A stretch of 53,674 nt of DNA. It comes from Glomus cerebriforme. Lineage: Eukaryota; Glomeromycota; Glomeromycetes; Glomerales; Glomeraceae. The position numbers and the translations under genes were made by a program. Location of the stretch: assembly GCA_003550305.1 (NCBI GenBank), contig QKYT01000418.1:28986-82659 (forward strand), written 5' to 3'. Under the pieces are notes generated by a model, which had not been told where the DNA came from, ran no database searches, and saw nothing but the letters and a program-made list of their open reading frames with translations. Shown here in pieces: positions 1 through 10,011 of this stretch (positions are counted from its first letter, which is position 1; each line of letters starts with the position of its first letter).

Positions 1-308
1 ATCTAATACATTTAAATTGAAATTAATAAAAATATAAGAATTTTATTGTTTTTATGTAATACTTTATTTAATTTTATAAATTTTATTTATTTTTTTTGTC
101 TTTGCTATAAAATAACCTCTACATGTAATATAGAATATATGAATTTAATTTTAGATTAAATTTTGAATTTGGGCAGAATAGGAATATTTCAGAATTTCAG
201 AAAATAATATCATTGGACTAAACAGTTTTTGGATGGTTTAGGTTTAGGATTTAATTGAAAGGTTTAGGTTTAGCCCGAATCATTATTATGAGTGATAATA
301 AGATGTCA
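1..308. other. 3' flank of the micro-exon gene, no gene seen
   Basis: AT-rich sequence downstream of the stop codon at 309-311, read on the minus strand. It would hold the 3' UTR of the peptide gene. No ORF, RNA gene or repeat is evident. Confidence 0.5.
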
Positions 309-1813
309 TTAGTAAACCTTTGAATCACAACCTATTTATTATTTAAAACAAATAAATCAATAATCAAATTTTCAAAAAAAAATAAATAATTATAATAATG
401 ATGAATGATACTTACAGGCTATTAGCGAAAAAAAAACAATCATCAATAAATAATATGTTAATATTTTCAAAAAGATAAATATTTAGTTGTTATAATAATG
501 ACAAATGATACTTACTTTTACCTATTTATTTAAAATAAAACAAAAAATGAAAATTAATAATTTTTTTTCAAACATAATATATAAATTAATAAGGGCAAAT
601 ACCCAATAAGAGCAAATGTATATCTTGTAGGAGTGCGACATCATTATTTATTGCCTCCAATTTGTCATTCCTGTGTCACACCCTCCGACTTTCATTTTTA
701 CTATTTATTCTAGGGACAGAATTTTTTCGAGATGTGAAATTCTATTTGTCACATGTTAAGCATAATTCCCTTAATTTTGGCCGAAATTTTTAATTCTGGC
801 CAGAATTTCTATTTTGGGCACTTGGATAACGTTATACAAACCAAAAGGCAATTTTGTTTCTCTAATTTAGGTTATACGCGACTTCCAAAAAAGGAAATTT
901 TCTTAATTTCGGCCGGAAATACCGAATTAGGAAAATTTCCAGCAATGTATAAATGTCTACTAGATCTAGATTTACCCTATTAATAATAATTATAAATGAT
1001 ACTTACTGCCTATTTATTAACATATAAAGAAATGAAATTAACAGTTAATATTTCCCCAAAAAAAACATAAAATAAAATATCAATTATACTTACAGGCTAT
1101 TATTTATTATTTAAACAAAAAAAAAATCAATAATCAATAAATGGTATATTAATATTTTCAAAACGATAAATATTTTAATAAAAATGACTTACTAATGATC
1201 CACACTATTTATTATTAAATGAATAAAAAATGAAAATTAACAATCAACATTTTTTTTTCCAAAAAATAATGGTTATAATAATGATAAATGATACGTACCA
1301 CCTATTTATTATTAAAATAAAATAAGAAAAAAAGAAAATTAATAATATTTTCCAAAAATAATAATGATGAGTATTAATTATAATAATACTTACAAACACC
1401 TATTTATTATTTAAATAAATAAATAAAAAACGAAAATTAATGGTCAACAATATATTCAAAAATAATAATGTAAATATTAATTAACAAATGATACTTACAG
1501 CCTATTTATTATTTAAAATAAATAATAAATAAATAAATAAAAAGAAAATTGAATAGTTAATATTTTTTTCAAAGAACAATAAATTAATAATAATAGTAAT
1601 GATAGTTACATCCTCCTATTTATTAAAATAAAACAAACCGAAAATTAACAGTTAATATTTTTTTTTCCAAAACAATAATAAATATTGATTTATTGTAAGA
1701 TATTTACTAGGATGGACAGCGTCAGATTCAAGTGATGTAGCGGGTTCAAGTGGCGCTGCTAAAGTGACGGCAACAAAAATAGTTAATAATAGAAGGAAAA
1801 TATTGAATTTCAT
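309..1813 (-). CDS. Secreted cysteine-rich peptide encoded by nine micro-exons
   Basis: Unrecognised family; the gene model is my own reading. Exon 1 (1813-1708) encodes a signal peptide (MKFNIFLLLL start, hydrophobic to about residue 19, ALA-type cleavage) and an acidic, Pro-containing spacer. It ends in phase 1 at a GTAAAT donor. Micro-exons follow at 1615-1610 (6 nt), 1501-1499 (3), 1399-1394 (6), 1301-1299 (3), 1204-1193 (12), 1096-1094 (3), 1009-1007 (3), 521-516 (6) and 418-416 (3), then a terminal exon 331-309 ending in TAA. Each micro-exon lies between an AATAG acceptor and a GTAAGT-like donor. All micro-exons are multiples of 3, so phase 1 is kept throughout. The spliced product is 57 aa, with a C-terminal CC-x-C-x5-C-x3-CC pattern (Cys 38, 39, 41, 47, 51, 52). 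Introns are 84-108 nt, except intron 8 (485 nt), which holds a MITE. An effector or signalling peptide is likely. The joined reading frame, six cysteines and stop argue against chance; no transcript has been seen. Confidence 0.75.
332..1707 (-). repeat. Tandem intron units (about 95 bp) of the micro-exon gene
   Basis: Read on the minus strand, each unit starts with GTAAGTATCATT or a close variant and ends with TTTAAATAATAAATAG. The 3-12 nt between consecutive units are the micro-exons. About ten related units are present, which implies growth by tandem duplication of an intron together with its small exon. Confidence 0.75.
586..983 (-). mobile_element. MITE inserted in intron 8 of the micro-exon gene
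   Basis: An approximately 400-bp insertion bounded by weak inverted ends (TTAATAAGGGCAAAT and its partner near 983). Its interior (TATTTATTCTAGGGACAGAA, TTCTGGCCAGAATT) is shared with the copies at 6572-6917 and 52021-52215. It explains why this intron is about 390 nt longer than its siblings. The short ORF inside it (753-983) is not considered a gene. Confidence 0.6.
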
Positions 1814-1910
1814 TTTTATTTTTTGGTTAATTGTTGCTGGTCTTTGTTGTTAATTTTATTAAATATTTGATTTTAACTTTTTCAAATTGTGTAGAGTCAA
1901 GAATATACTA

Positions 1911-1918
1911 TATTTATA
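1911..1918 (-). promoter_or_regulatory. Possible TATA box of the micro-exon gene
   Basis: TATAAATA on the minus strand, about 100 bp upstream of the ATG at 1813. The position suits a core promoter with a roughly 70-nt 5' UTR. In sequence this AT-rich the match is weak evidence. Confidence 0.35.
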
Positions 1919-2859
1919 AGAAAATTGAAATGGAATTTTTGACTATATACGAAAGGATCGTATGAATTCTTTATTCTATTCGGGATTTCGTACTAAACCC
2001 ATGATATTTAACTATTTTAATTACCGTATCCTTAACAGTAATTAATTCTTTCAATTCTTTCATAATGATTAATATTGATAAGAAAATTTTCTCTGAGGCA
2101 TAAGATTGTCTCCGAATGATCCCAAATTCGACTCATTCATTCATTTGGAGTTTCATTCGAACTGACAATCCTTGAATGTCATAATTTGGAATTAAAAAGG
2201 AAATTGATAAAAAAGGATAATAAGCCGTTATTATTTTATTATTATTATAACAATTTAGGCATTGAAAATGAAATCTATGGATATGTTTAATAATATAATT
2301 TTTATGCGCTCTAAGAACATTTGATCAGATAACGGATTACACTTCCGTGACGTAAGACGATCCATGCCTCATTTATTAGGGAAGCTGGTAATTTCGCTAA
2401 TAAGTCAGAATATGCTTGATTAAATAATGCCATTGTATATTTATACATTGTGCAAAAAAAAATTGGAATTCCATGAAATTCCAAAAACTATTATATTATT
2501 AACATAAAAAATCAAGGGACGCAAATGTGCCAATGATTTTATTATATTAATCTAACTGATTCTAGCAATACAAAATATTTTTTATATTTTTTACATTGTC
2601 AAAATCTACAGATAGTAAATTACTTATTATCTAGCAATAATACTCATTATGGCTATAATTACAATTGCGGTTGTGAAATAGAACCACTACTTTCTTCATA
2701 CGGTGGTGGTGGGGATTGATTTCTTCTTGCGATATTTTGCTCGCGAAGCCGATCGTATTTAGATACTAGAGAAAAGTAAAAATCTTTGATTAGTTACCTA
2801 CGGTCTATATATATATTTTTTCCGAACATGAAAAGAACGATGAGAGAGTTTAATCATAT
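1919..2859. other. Intergenic, no clear gene
   Basis: I see no convincing ORF or RNA gene. On the minus strand at about 2770-2665 there is a short open stretch rich in Pro and Ser (SPPPPYEESS) after a CTAG acceptor. It could be a tail exon of the neighbouring SANT-like gene, but I could not connect it in frame. Confidence 0.4.
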
Positions 2860-3235
2860 TTACCAGGCCTTTTCCAAAAATTCCTCATAATACTTCAGAC
2901 CGTTCTTGGTCTTTTTTCCCTTATCTTTACCATCGATATAATCTTTCATACGCTAATCGGAATAAAAATAAATTAATTTGATAACAGGTAATATATGGAG
3001 TATATTTTCTAAAGAAAGGTACGAGAGAGTTTCTACTTACTTTATGATCACGTTTAAGACTTTCAAACTTTTCCATACAATGTGCACCAGAATAACTTGT
3101 CCCAAACTGTAGGTTAATTTTCGTGGAGACCTGCTTCCAAAAATTTCTCTTTCCATTCCCAACAAGATCATAATATTTTTCGTTATAATCTTTACGGCTG
3201 TCAATTAAAACACGAAGTTGTTCGTCAGTCCACAT
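2860..3235 (-). CDS. Small SANT/Myb-like DNA-binding domain protein
   Basis: Two exons: 3235-3041, which begins MWTDEQLRVLI and ends with a GTAAGT donor, and 2952-2860 after a TTAG acceptor, reading on to a TAA stop. The predicted protein is 95 aa. The W-x3-QL-x-LID start, the central FWKQV and the CMEKFESLKRDHK segment resemble the trihelix/SANT-like domain common in fungal and transposon-derived DNA-binding proteins, where the three helices contact DNA. The tail (KDKGKKTKNGLKYYEEFLEK) is lysine-rich and aromatic, as in AM fungal members. It is probably a nuclear DNA-binding protein or one derived from a transposon. An alternative C terminus from a further exon is possible. Confidence 0.55.
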
Positions 3236-3429
3236 AGCTAAAAACTTTCTTATTTTTTTCTAGTTTGAAAAGAAGATCTGTCCAAGACCAAAGCTATTAT
3301 ATATCACATATTTTGCAAGTATGTAAGAAGAAAGATTGGTAGACCAAATCATTTCATATCGAATGTCTCTAATATGCAAAAACCGTTAAACAATGTTAAC
3401 GATCAGCCGAAATCACGTGAAGCAAGACC

Positions 3430-4590
3430 CTATTTAATATTTTGTTAAAAAAAAAACAAATCTTTGAGGGTACTATTTATCTTCAAAAAAGTTGTGAAGA
3501 ATACCAAAACCTAAAAATAAAAAGTTTTGCTAAGAAAAACAAAAAAAAAATATTTTTTTTGAAGCTAATCTTTAAAATCCATAATACCAATGCCCAGAAA
3601 TCTATAAAGAAAAAAATTGAAATGTTAGTTTAACGTTTCATTGAAAAAATAATAAAAAAATATTTTTGAAGGTATTTATTTACCTTCAAAGTTCTTTATC
3701 TCACATCAGAAGAAATCTATAAAGAAAGAAAAATGAACATTAGTTATTAATAATTTATTAAATACAATAAAAGAAAGTTTTAAAGCTTATTTTTAAAACT
3801 CATATATTTATATCATGGAACCTAAAAAAGAATATCAAAATTCTGAATTACTCAATTTCAGAATCTACAAAACAAAAAATAAACAAAATATTAGAAACAA
3901 TTGTTAAAAAAAAACTTTAAAAATGAATATAAATTTACCTTGGGAACCCACTCCTACAAAAAAAAATGGAATGTTAGTTATTAACATTCTGTTAAAAAAA
4001 AACAATAATAAAATTTGGAAGTATACCTTCGAAGTACTGTTCAGAAGAAAAAAGAAAGAAATATTAGTAAAATGGTTTATTAAAAAAACAAAGTAGATAA
4101 CTCTAACAAACCTTCAATTTGAAGTTCAAGAAGTTGAATCTGAAGCTGAAATCCTACAAAAAAAGAAAAAAAATATTACGTTAATAACATTCTTTAATAA
4201 AAAAATTATAACTTTCCCAATATAAACCTTTGAAGTTCAAGTCAAATCTAAAGCTGAAACCCTATAAAAAAGAAAGAAATATTATATTAGTAATGTTTTT
4301 TAACAAAAAAAATCTATATTTATTTTCCCAATACAAATCTTTAAAGTTCAGGTTGAATCCCAAAGCTAAAGTTCTAATCTTTAAAATTCAAATCAAATCT
4401 GAATCTATAAGAAAAAAAGAATATTACATTAGTAATATTTCTTTTAATACCTCTTATCCCGAAGCTAAAGTTCTAATCTTTGAAATCCAAGTTAAATCTG
4501 AATCTACAAAAAAAAAAGAATGTTACATTAGTAATATTTCTTTTAATATTCCTTTTTCTTCACTATGAACCTATTTCAAAGGTTGCCCAA
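3430..4590 (-). repeat. Tandem array with splice-like units
   Basis: On the minus strand, units of roughly 90-130 bp repeat an inverted motif (AGAATGTTAATAACTAACATT), a pyrimidine tract ending TTTTTGTAG, an exon-like block rich in GATTCAGATTTGAACTTCAAAG and a GTTTA or GTAAA start. The same layout occurs at 7010-7500, 15240-16335 and 18700-19235. The two plus-strand ORFs here (3442-3633, 4230-4568) are by-products of the repetition. Confidence 0.6.
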
Positions 4591-5477
4591 TCAGCGGCAC
4601 AAAGCTGCTAAAAATTTTTTATATTCTTTTATCAAATTTAACTATAAAAAAAATTTTTATTAAATTAAAAATTATCATTTTCATGAGGAAATTCATAGGA
4701 ATTATCTATTAAAAGTATTATTGGATTAAATATAAGGCATGTTGATTATATACTAATTAAGATCTTTTGCTCTGAATTCAACAACGATTCCCAGAAATGT
4801 TCCCTACCTAGTTGGTAATAAATAAATAGGAAAGGACTTATTAAATAACCAAAAAAGTAAAATAATATATTTTTTAATAAAAATACTTTTGAAAATATAA
4901 TAAATTAAATAAAAAAATAAACCTTAATTTATTATAAATATTGAATTATCATCAACTGGAATTTCTGGTTCTTTAATATTATCGCAAAGCAAAGAAAATC
5001 AATGTGTCAATATTTAACAATAGTAATATACTATATCTGAAGTTTTCATGAATTTTATGGTTTGATTTAATATAAAGGTAATATTGCTTAGATTTATTAG
5101 TTTTGCTAAATTTTGCACAAAGTAGATAAAAAAATTATTAACCAGGGTCTTGCCTTTTACTGTATATGTTTAGTGATACATTTCAAATTCTATTGATGAT
5201 TTAGAAATAATAGAATATACACTTTTCATAATCTGACACTTGCTACATCATACAAAAATATATAAGCCATGTAAAAATGTGCCTTTAATTTATTATTTGT
5301 AAAAAAAAAATACATATTGCAATTCATATAGCATAATAAAATATTATGATTTTGTCTTATTTGTAAAGAATATATTGAGAAATTCTGAATAAGATTCATG
5401 ATCAGAGAGATAGGTTAAAGTTCTAAATCACCTTCCTCCTAAATGTCGTAATATTAAAAAATGATAATCTGATAATA
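4591..5477. other. Intergenic, AT-rich, no gene seen
   Basis: No extended ORF, RNA gene or strong repeat was recognised between the tandem array and the gene at 5478-6136. Confidence 0.5.
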
Positions 5478-6136
5478 TTAATACATAAATGTACTGTATG
5501 ATTCCTTGGACATAACATTATAAGATCTAATTTTTTTCCCAACTATTTTCATTTTTCTAAGATCAAATTCCCTAATTTTTTCCTTTTTATTAATACTGAT
5601 AACATCATCAAGAATATTATTTCTTTGCAGGTCTTGAAGCATTTGATTTGTGTAGTTTGATAGGGTCAGAAATTTGACTGGATCTAAAAGCTTCACTATG
5701 ATATTCACTGTTTTCACAAGTGGTAGTTTGGATTCTTTTTGTGAAAGAGTTTTCATTACTTCTTTTCCTGGCATATCCAATTTTCTTCCTGGCATTCTTT
5801 TGAGAATTACTTCTAGTTCCTCGTTCTCCTCTTCGTTCAATATTATATTGTTCAGTTTCTTAAAAAAAATTTTATAAGTTTGACTTTACTGTACATAAAA
5901 ATGTAGTAGAATGAATACAAATCAATAAATTTACCAGTTGGTCTTCTGTAAGATCCATTTTTATGTTTCTGATCTATAAACATTAATTCGTCATGTTCTA
6001 CGAATGGTTTTCCAGCCTTAACCCACTTGTCATATTCTGTCCAATTTACGGAAGACTTGATATTTTTACTTACTCTTTCTAGTTGTTCTTCTGTAAACTG
6101 AGGAAATAAAGACCGAGGAATTTGAGATTCTGACAT
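5478..6136 (-). CDS. Hypothetical protein, two exons, frame after the intron uncertain
   Basis: The family is not recognised. Exon 1 starts at 6136 (MSESQIPRSLFPQFTEEQLE) and is a soluble, charged segment ending near RRPTG at a GTAAAT donor (about 5936). A 70-80 nt AT-rich intron ends TTTTTTTTAAG near 5856. The downstream sequence that looks most protein-like (acidic NEEENEELEVILKRMPGRKL, then a Lys-rich amphipathic stretch, stop at 5478) is not in the frame this splice gives. The spliced frame runs into an Arg/Ser-rich stretch and stops at about 5600. Either another splice is used, or the gene carries a frameshift. The antisense ORF at 5674-5877 is treated as a shadow. Confidence 0.4.
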
Positions 6137-6571
6137 ATTTACGAGATTTTCTTATCTATAGCTTTAGTTTATATGAGTAATGAGTAATGGGTAATGTACT
6201 GATATTACTGATTTTTTTATGAAACTTTGATGAAAAAAAATTACATAGTCCTATTCTTTTATCATACTATGCATTAACCTCATATGATCAGCTAGGTCAC
6301 ACAAATATCAGTTTAATGCACATGTATTGTATGATAACCAATGTATATATGTATGACAAGACCAATATATAGTGATATACAGTAGTTATTTCATTTTTTT
6401 CATACAATATATTTATAGCAATCGGCAAATAAATGTACGTATGTATGGAAATGTAAATAATAATTTGATTGATTGATTAATAATCTATTAAGACTAATAA
6501 CTGCAGCATTTAATAACATAATTTTTAATAATTTAGTGGCCTTTTTATATAGGCAATTTCTATTTGTACAT
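6137..6571. other. Intergenic, no gene seen
   Basis: An AT-rich spacer upstream of the hypothetical gene. The short minus-strand ORF at 6400-6594 runs into the MITE and has no recognisable feature. Confidence 0.4.
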
Positions 6572-6917
6572 GAGGTGTCTAAACATAGGGTCATAATTCT
6601 GGCCAGAATTAAATGATCTGCAATAAAATTGCCTTTTTGAAATTTTCATATAACCAAAATTTGATTTTTGAAAAAAATAAAATTGCTTTTTTTGAATCGT
6701 ATAATGTAGTACAATATTCCAAAAAAAGGATACTCCGGCCGACATTATGAAATCTGGCCAAAATTAGATATGTGATGAATATGATGTGATGAATATGATT
6801 TCACACCTTGAAAAAATTCTGTTCCTAGAATAAATAGAAAAATGAAAACAGAAAGTGTGATACAGAATGATAAATTATTATATAGTAAAAATCACGTGAC
6901 TCATGTCTAGACACCCC
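6572..6917. mobile_element. MULE-like MITE, 346 bp
   Basis: The ends are imperfect inverted repeats: left GAGGTGTCTAAACATAGGG, right (reverse complement) GGGGTGTCTAGACATGAGT. The interior carries TTCTGGCCAGAATT and a TCACACCTTGAAAAAATTCT block shared with the copies at 586-983 and 52021-52215. No clear target duplication remains, so this is an older copy. It has no coding capacity. Confidence 0.6.
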
Positions 6918-6999
6918 GTGTAAACTTAGAAATTTTCTTTTATATATAGTTTCTAAAAAGTTACTTTAGAAGTATGTAGGAAAAATAAAGTAGTTCATT

Positions 7000-7500
7000 A
7001 TTATTATAAAGAAAGATACTAATTCCTTTCTTTTATTTTTAGTGAATGCGAAGTTTTAAATTGCAGTTTTTAAAAATGGAAAAAGAAGTTACCAGTTTTT
7101 TATTTATTTCTTTAAATAAATAAAGATTTGAATTTTGACTTATTGAAAGTATAAAAAAAGAAAAAAGATTTTATTTTATCTTATTTAAGAAAAGACACTA
7201 ACAACTTTCTTTGCTTTTTATTTTTTAAGTGAACACAAATTTTGGATTTTTGGACTTATTGGAGGTAAAGGGAGAAAAATAAAATTTTTTTAACTTTTAT
7301 TTTAAAGAAAGATATTAACTTCATTCAATCTAAAAAATGAAAAAAAAGAAAGATTTGGATCTCTGAGCTTATTGGAGGTAAAAGAAAGGAAACATATTTT
7401 TTTTTATTTTAAAAAAAAATTACTAACTTCTTTTCTTTCTTTCTTTCATTCTTTTTTTTTAGATGAACACGGATTTAGTTTTCTAAGGGACCTTTAAGAT
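7000..7500 (+). repeat. Degenerate tandem array with splice-like units
   Basis: About four units of roughly 120 bp with a pyrimidine tract ending TTTTTTAG, an exon-like block around GTGAACACAAATTTTGGA, and TTATTGGAGGTAAAG. The plan matches the arrays at 15240-16335 and 18700-19235, but the units are more diverged. Confidence 0.5.
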
Positions 7501-8558
7501 TGTTTAAAGAAATGCTACTTTGATCAATTTATAACTATATTATTATTAGACGTAAATATATGTAACAGGTAAAGGTTTAAATGATTCAGTTTAATTATTT
7601 ATTTTATCTGTTACAATTTATATAAAATCAATTTATATATATTTTAGTAATTTACTAATTTTAACATTGCAACAACTATAGCATATTACAAGCTTATATA
7701 TCATCAAGTATTTTACTGAAACCATGAAAGATGTTTCAGATTTGAAAGTAGGCAAAAGTAGTATTCAGATAGAAAAGAATGAAAATGTCAGAAGGTATAG
7801 ATTTAAAAGATAACTAATATATAATAATTATNTAATAATTTATTAATTGTCATGATCAATATGAAAAATTCAATAAAACCTTTTTATTTATTATTTTTTT
7901 TTTTTGCGTATTTTTATAATAAATTTTATTTGTTTTTTAAAAAATTACACAAATAACCTGAATTAGGTTAGGCTAATTAATGATCACATTTTAGACGTAT
8001 ATATTTCCAATTTTATTGCATAATACTAATCTATATAAATAACTGAATTTTGATGAATTTTCAGTTTTAATTGTTTATGTCAGAAAAAAGGTATTTTTAG
8101 TAATTTTTATTTTTTACCGAATTAAGTATGGGAATATAAAAAATTAATTAATCTGATTTAAATAATTTTTTTTTGCAGATTGGCGTAATATTAGATCAAA
8201 AAAAATAATTTTATAAATACTAAAATAGCAAGAAGCAATAACTTGAAGGTACGTTTTTAATTGATTAACTACAATTAGTCATTTTTCTTCAACAAGATAC
8301 CAAAACAATTAATAATCCCAAATTTTTTATTTCTTTTTTTATCTAGATAGATTATTGATTATAAGTAAATATGGTAAATGGTTAAAATAAATAATTAACT
8401 GATAAAGGTAACTGATAATCTTTTATGTATATGTGATGTTTAATCAAATCAAATAACTTGCAAATCATGCTCACATATTTAATATAACACATAAAATACA
8501 TTTTTTCATATATTTTATTTCTTTCAAAAATTGATCTTTATTCATTACAAGTTTTATA
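7501..8558. other. Intergenic, no gene seen
   Basis: A very AT-rich stretch with one N at 7832. No ORF or repeat family is recognisable. It is probably the decayed upstream part of the relic that starts at 8559. Confidence 0.4.
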
Positions 8559-9658
8559 ATGTCATCTATTATTGACCTTTCAGATATAGAAAAATACCCA
8601 GCAGAAGATTTTATTGAGCTAATAAGTAAATATAATATAGATGAAATTATTCTCTTCTATTAAGATCTAATAAAAAAAATCAAAAATAGGATGAAAATAA
8701 TAATGATGAGATAGAAAGTGAAAAAATATATGTCTTTTTTACTTCTAAGTTACAAGTTTCAAAAGTTATACATACAACTGTTCCCGTAGAATATCCAGAT
8801 ACTTTTCCATAAGGAGTTGTAATAGTGTATAATATAACTAGTTAGAAAAATTATACAGATACATTTTTGAATATAAGTATATATTAACTCTTAATTTATT
8901 GACAAATACTGATCTTAACTAATGTATATCTCTTTTTTATTATAATTAGATTTAGTATTCAACTAATGGTTCAGGTAATATTACATATATTCAAGAATAT
9001 CCTTTTTTTGGCAGAATATCAGTTAAAAAAATGATAGAAAATGCCAAGGCATTAAATATTGCTAATTTACTAATCCAGAACTAATTAACTAAAAGCATTG
9101 TAATGTTGATTTTGATTCTGAATTCTTTTAAAACTATAACCAACAAAATATTAATACTAAAGAAGCTAAAACATATATGTAAGTTTTACCAATTATTTTT
9201 AATTATTAATATATAGTATTTGACTTATATTTTTAATTAATAAATATTTTATTAGTTTATATTTAGCAGTGAAAGAAAATGTCTTTTAAAAGGAATAATA
9301 ATATATCTTGTGATAGAGGTCCTCGTATTGGAAAAATTACTAATTATTAAACAAATATAGTATCATATTTTATTAGTTATAACAAATATCAACAAAATGA
9401 AAAATGGCATTGATTTATTAGGGTTAAATCAGAGGAAATTAATGTCTTATTATTACAAAATCTATTTATAGGTAATACAAATGCAAGTATTTATTTATTT
9501 TTTTTTTATTTTTTATTTTTTTATCTTATTATTTAAAATTTGGTTAATTAATTATTTTAGATACAAGAAATAGCAAAATGTAGTATAATTGTTTCTAAAA
9601 GTTGTAAGTGTAAAACATGTGGTAAAGTATAAAATTTTATTTGTATATATATTAATTC
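8559..9658 (+). pseudogene. Transposon-derived protein relic, part A
   Basis: Starting at the ATG at 8559 the reading frame gives MSSIIDLSDIEKYPAEDF and continues to about 8890, broken only by TAA/TAG codons at positions where Gln is plausible (for example FP-stop-GVVIVYN). Further pieces appear at 8950-9180, at 9280-9480 (broken by TAA and one TGA) and at 9560-9630, where a CKCKTCGK cysteine motif is seen. The family resembles a dispersed AM fungal repeat, perhaps MULE-like; I am not sure. The relic is cut off by the DDE transposon at 9659 and seems to resume after 14400. Confidence 0.5.
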
Positions 9659-10011
9659 GTGATCCGCGTAACAATCGGAGAAATTTACTAAGTAAAATCG
9701 GGGAATTTTTATGTAGATCATTTACTAATTAAGTGAAATTGCATTTTTTTACGCATTATTAAAAAATTGTTTGACGTATGGTTACATGACTTTTATATTA
9801 GTTATTTGTGACATCATAACTGTTACTTTTCGCAGTATTCGTTATTTTTTTTTCAGACTTTTTTTCGCGCCTCTACGTTGAAAGGAAGTCGGATTCTAAG
9901 CTAAACCGAGTATTCAATTTCAATAATGTAAAATTTCAATTTTATATTTTTTTCAAATTTTTTTGATATATTTATTATAAAAATCATTTTTATTCATTAT
10001 TTCATGTTATT

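Noticed and set aside
753..983. 76-codon ORF on the plus strand.
   Set aside because: It lies within the MITE and is antisense to intron 8 of the micro-exon gene; similar sequence in the other MITE copies is not open.
2665..2775. A Pro/Ser-rich tail exon for the SANT-like gene.
   Set aside because: The open stretch with SPPPPYEESS is attractive, but from the GTAAAT donor after EEFLEKAW no acceptor gives the right phase; direct read-through to TAA is simpler.
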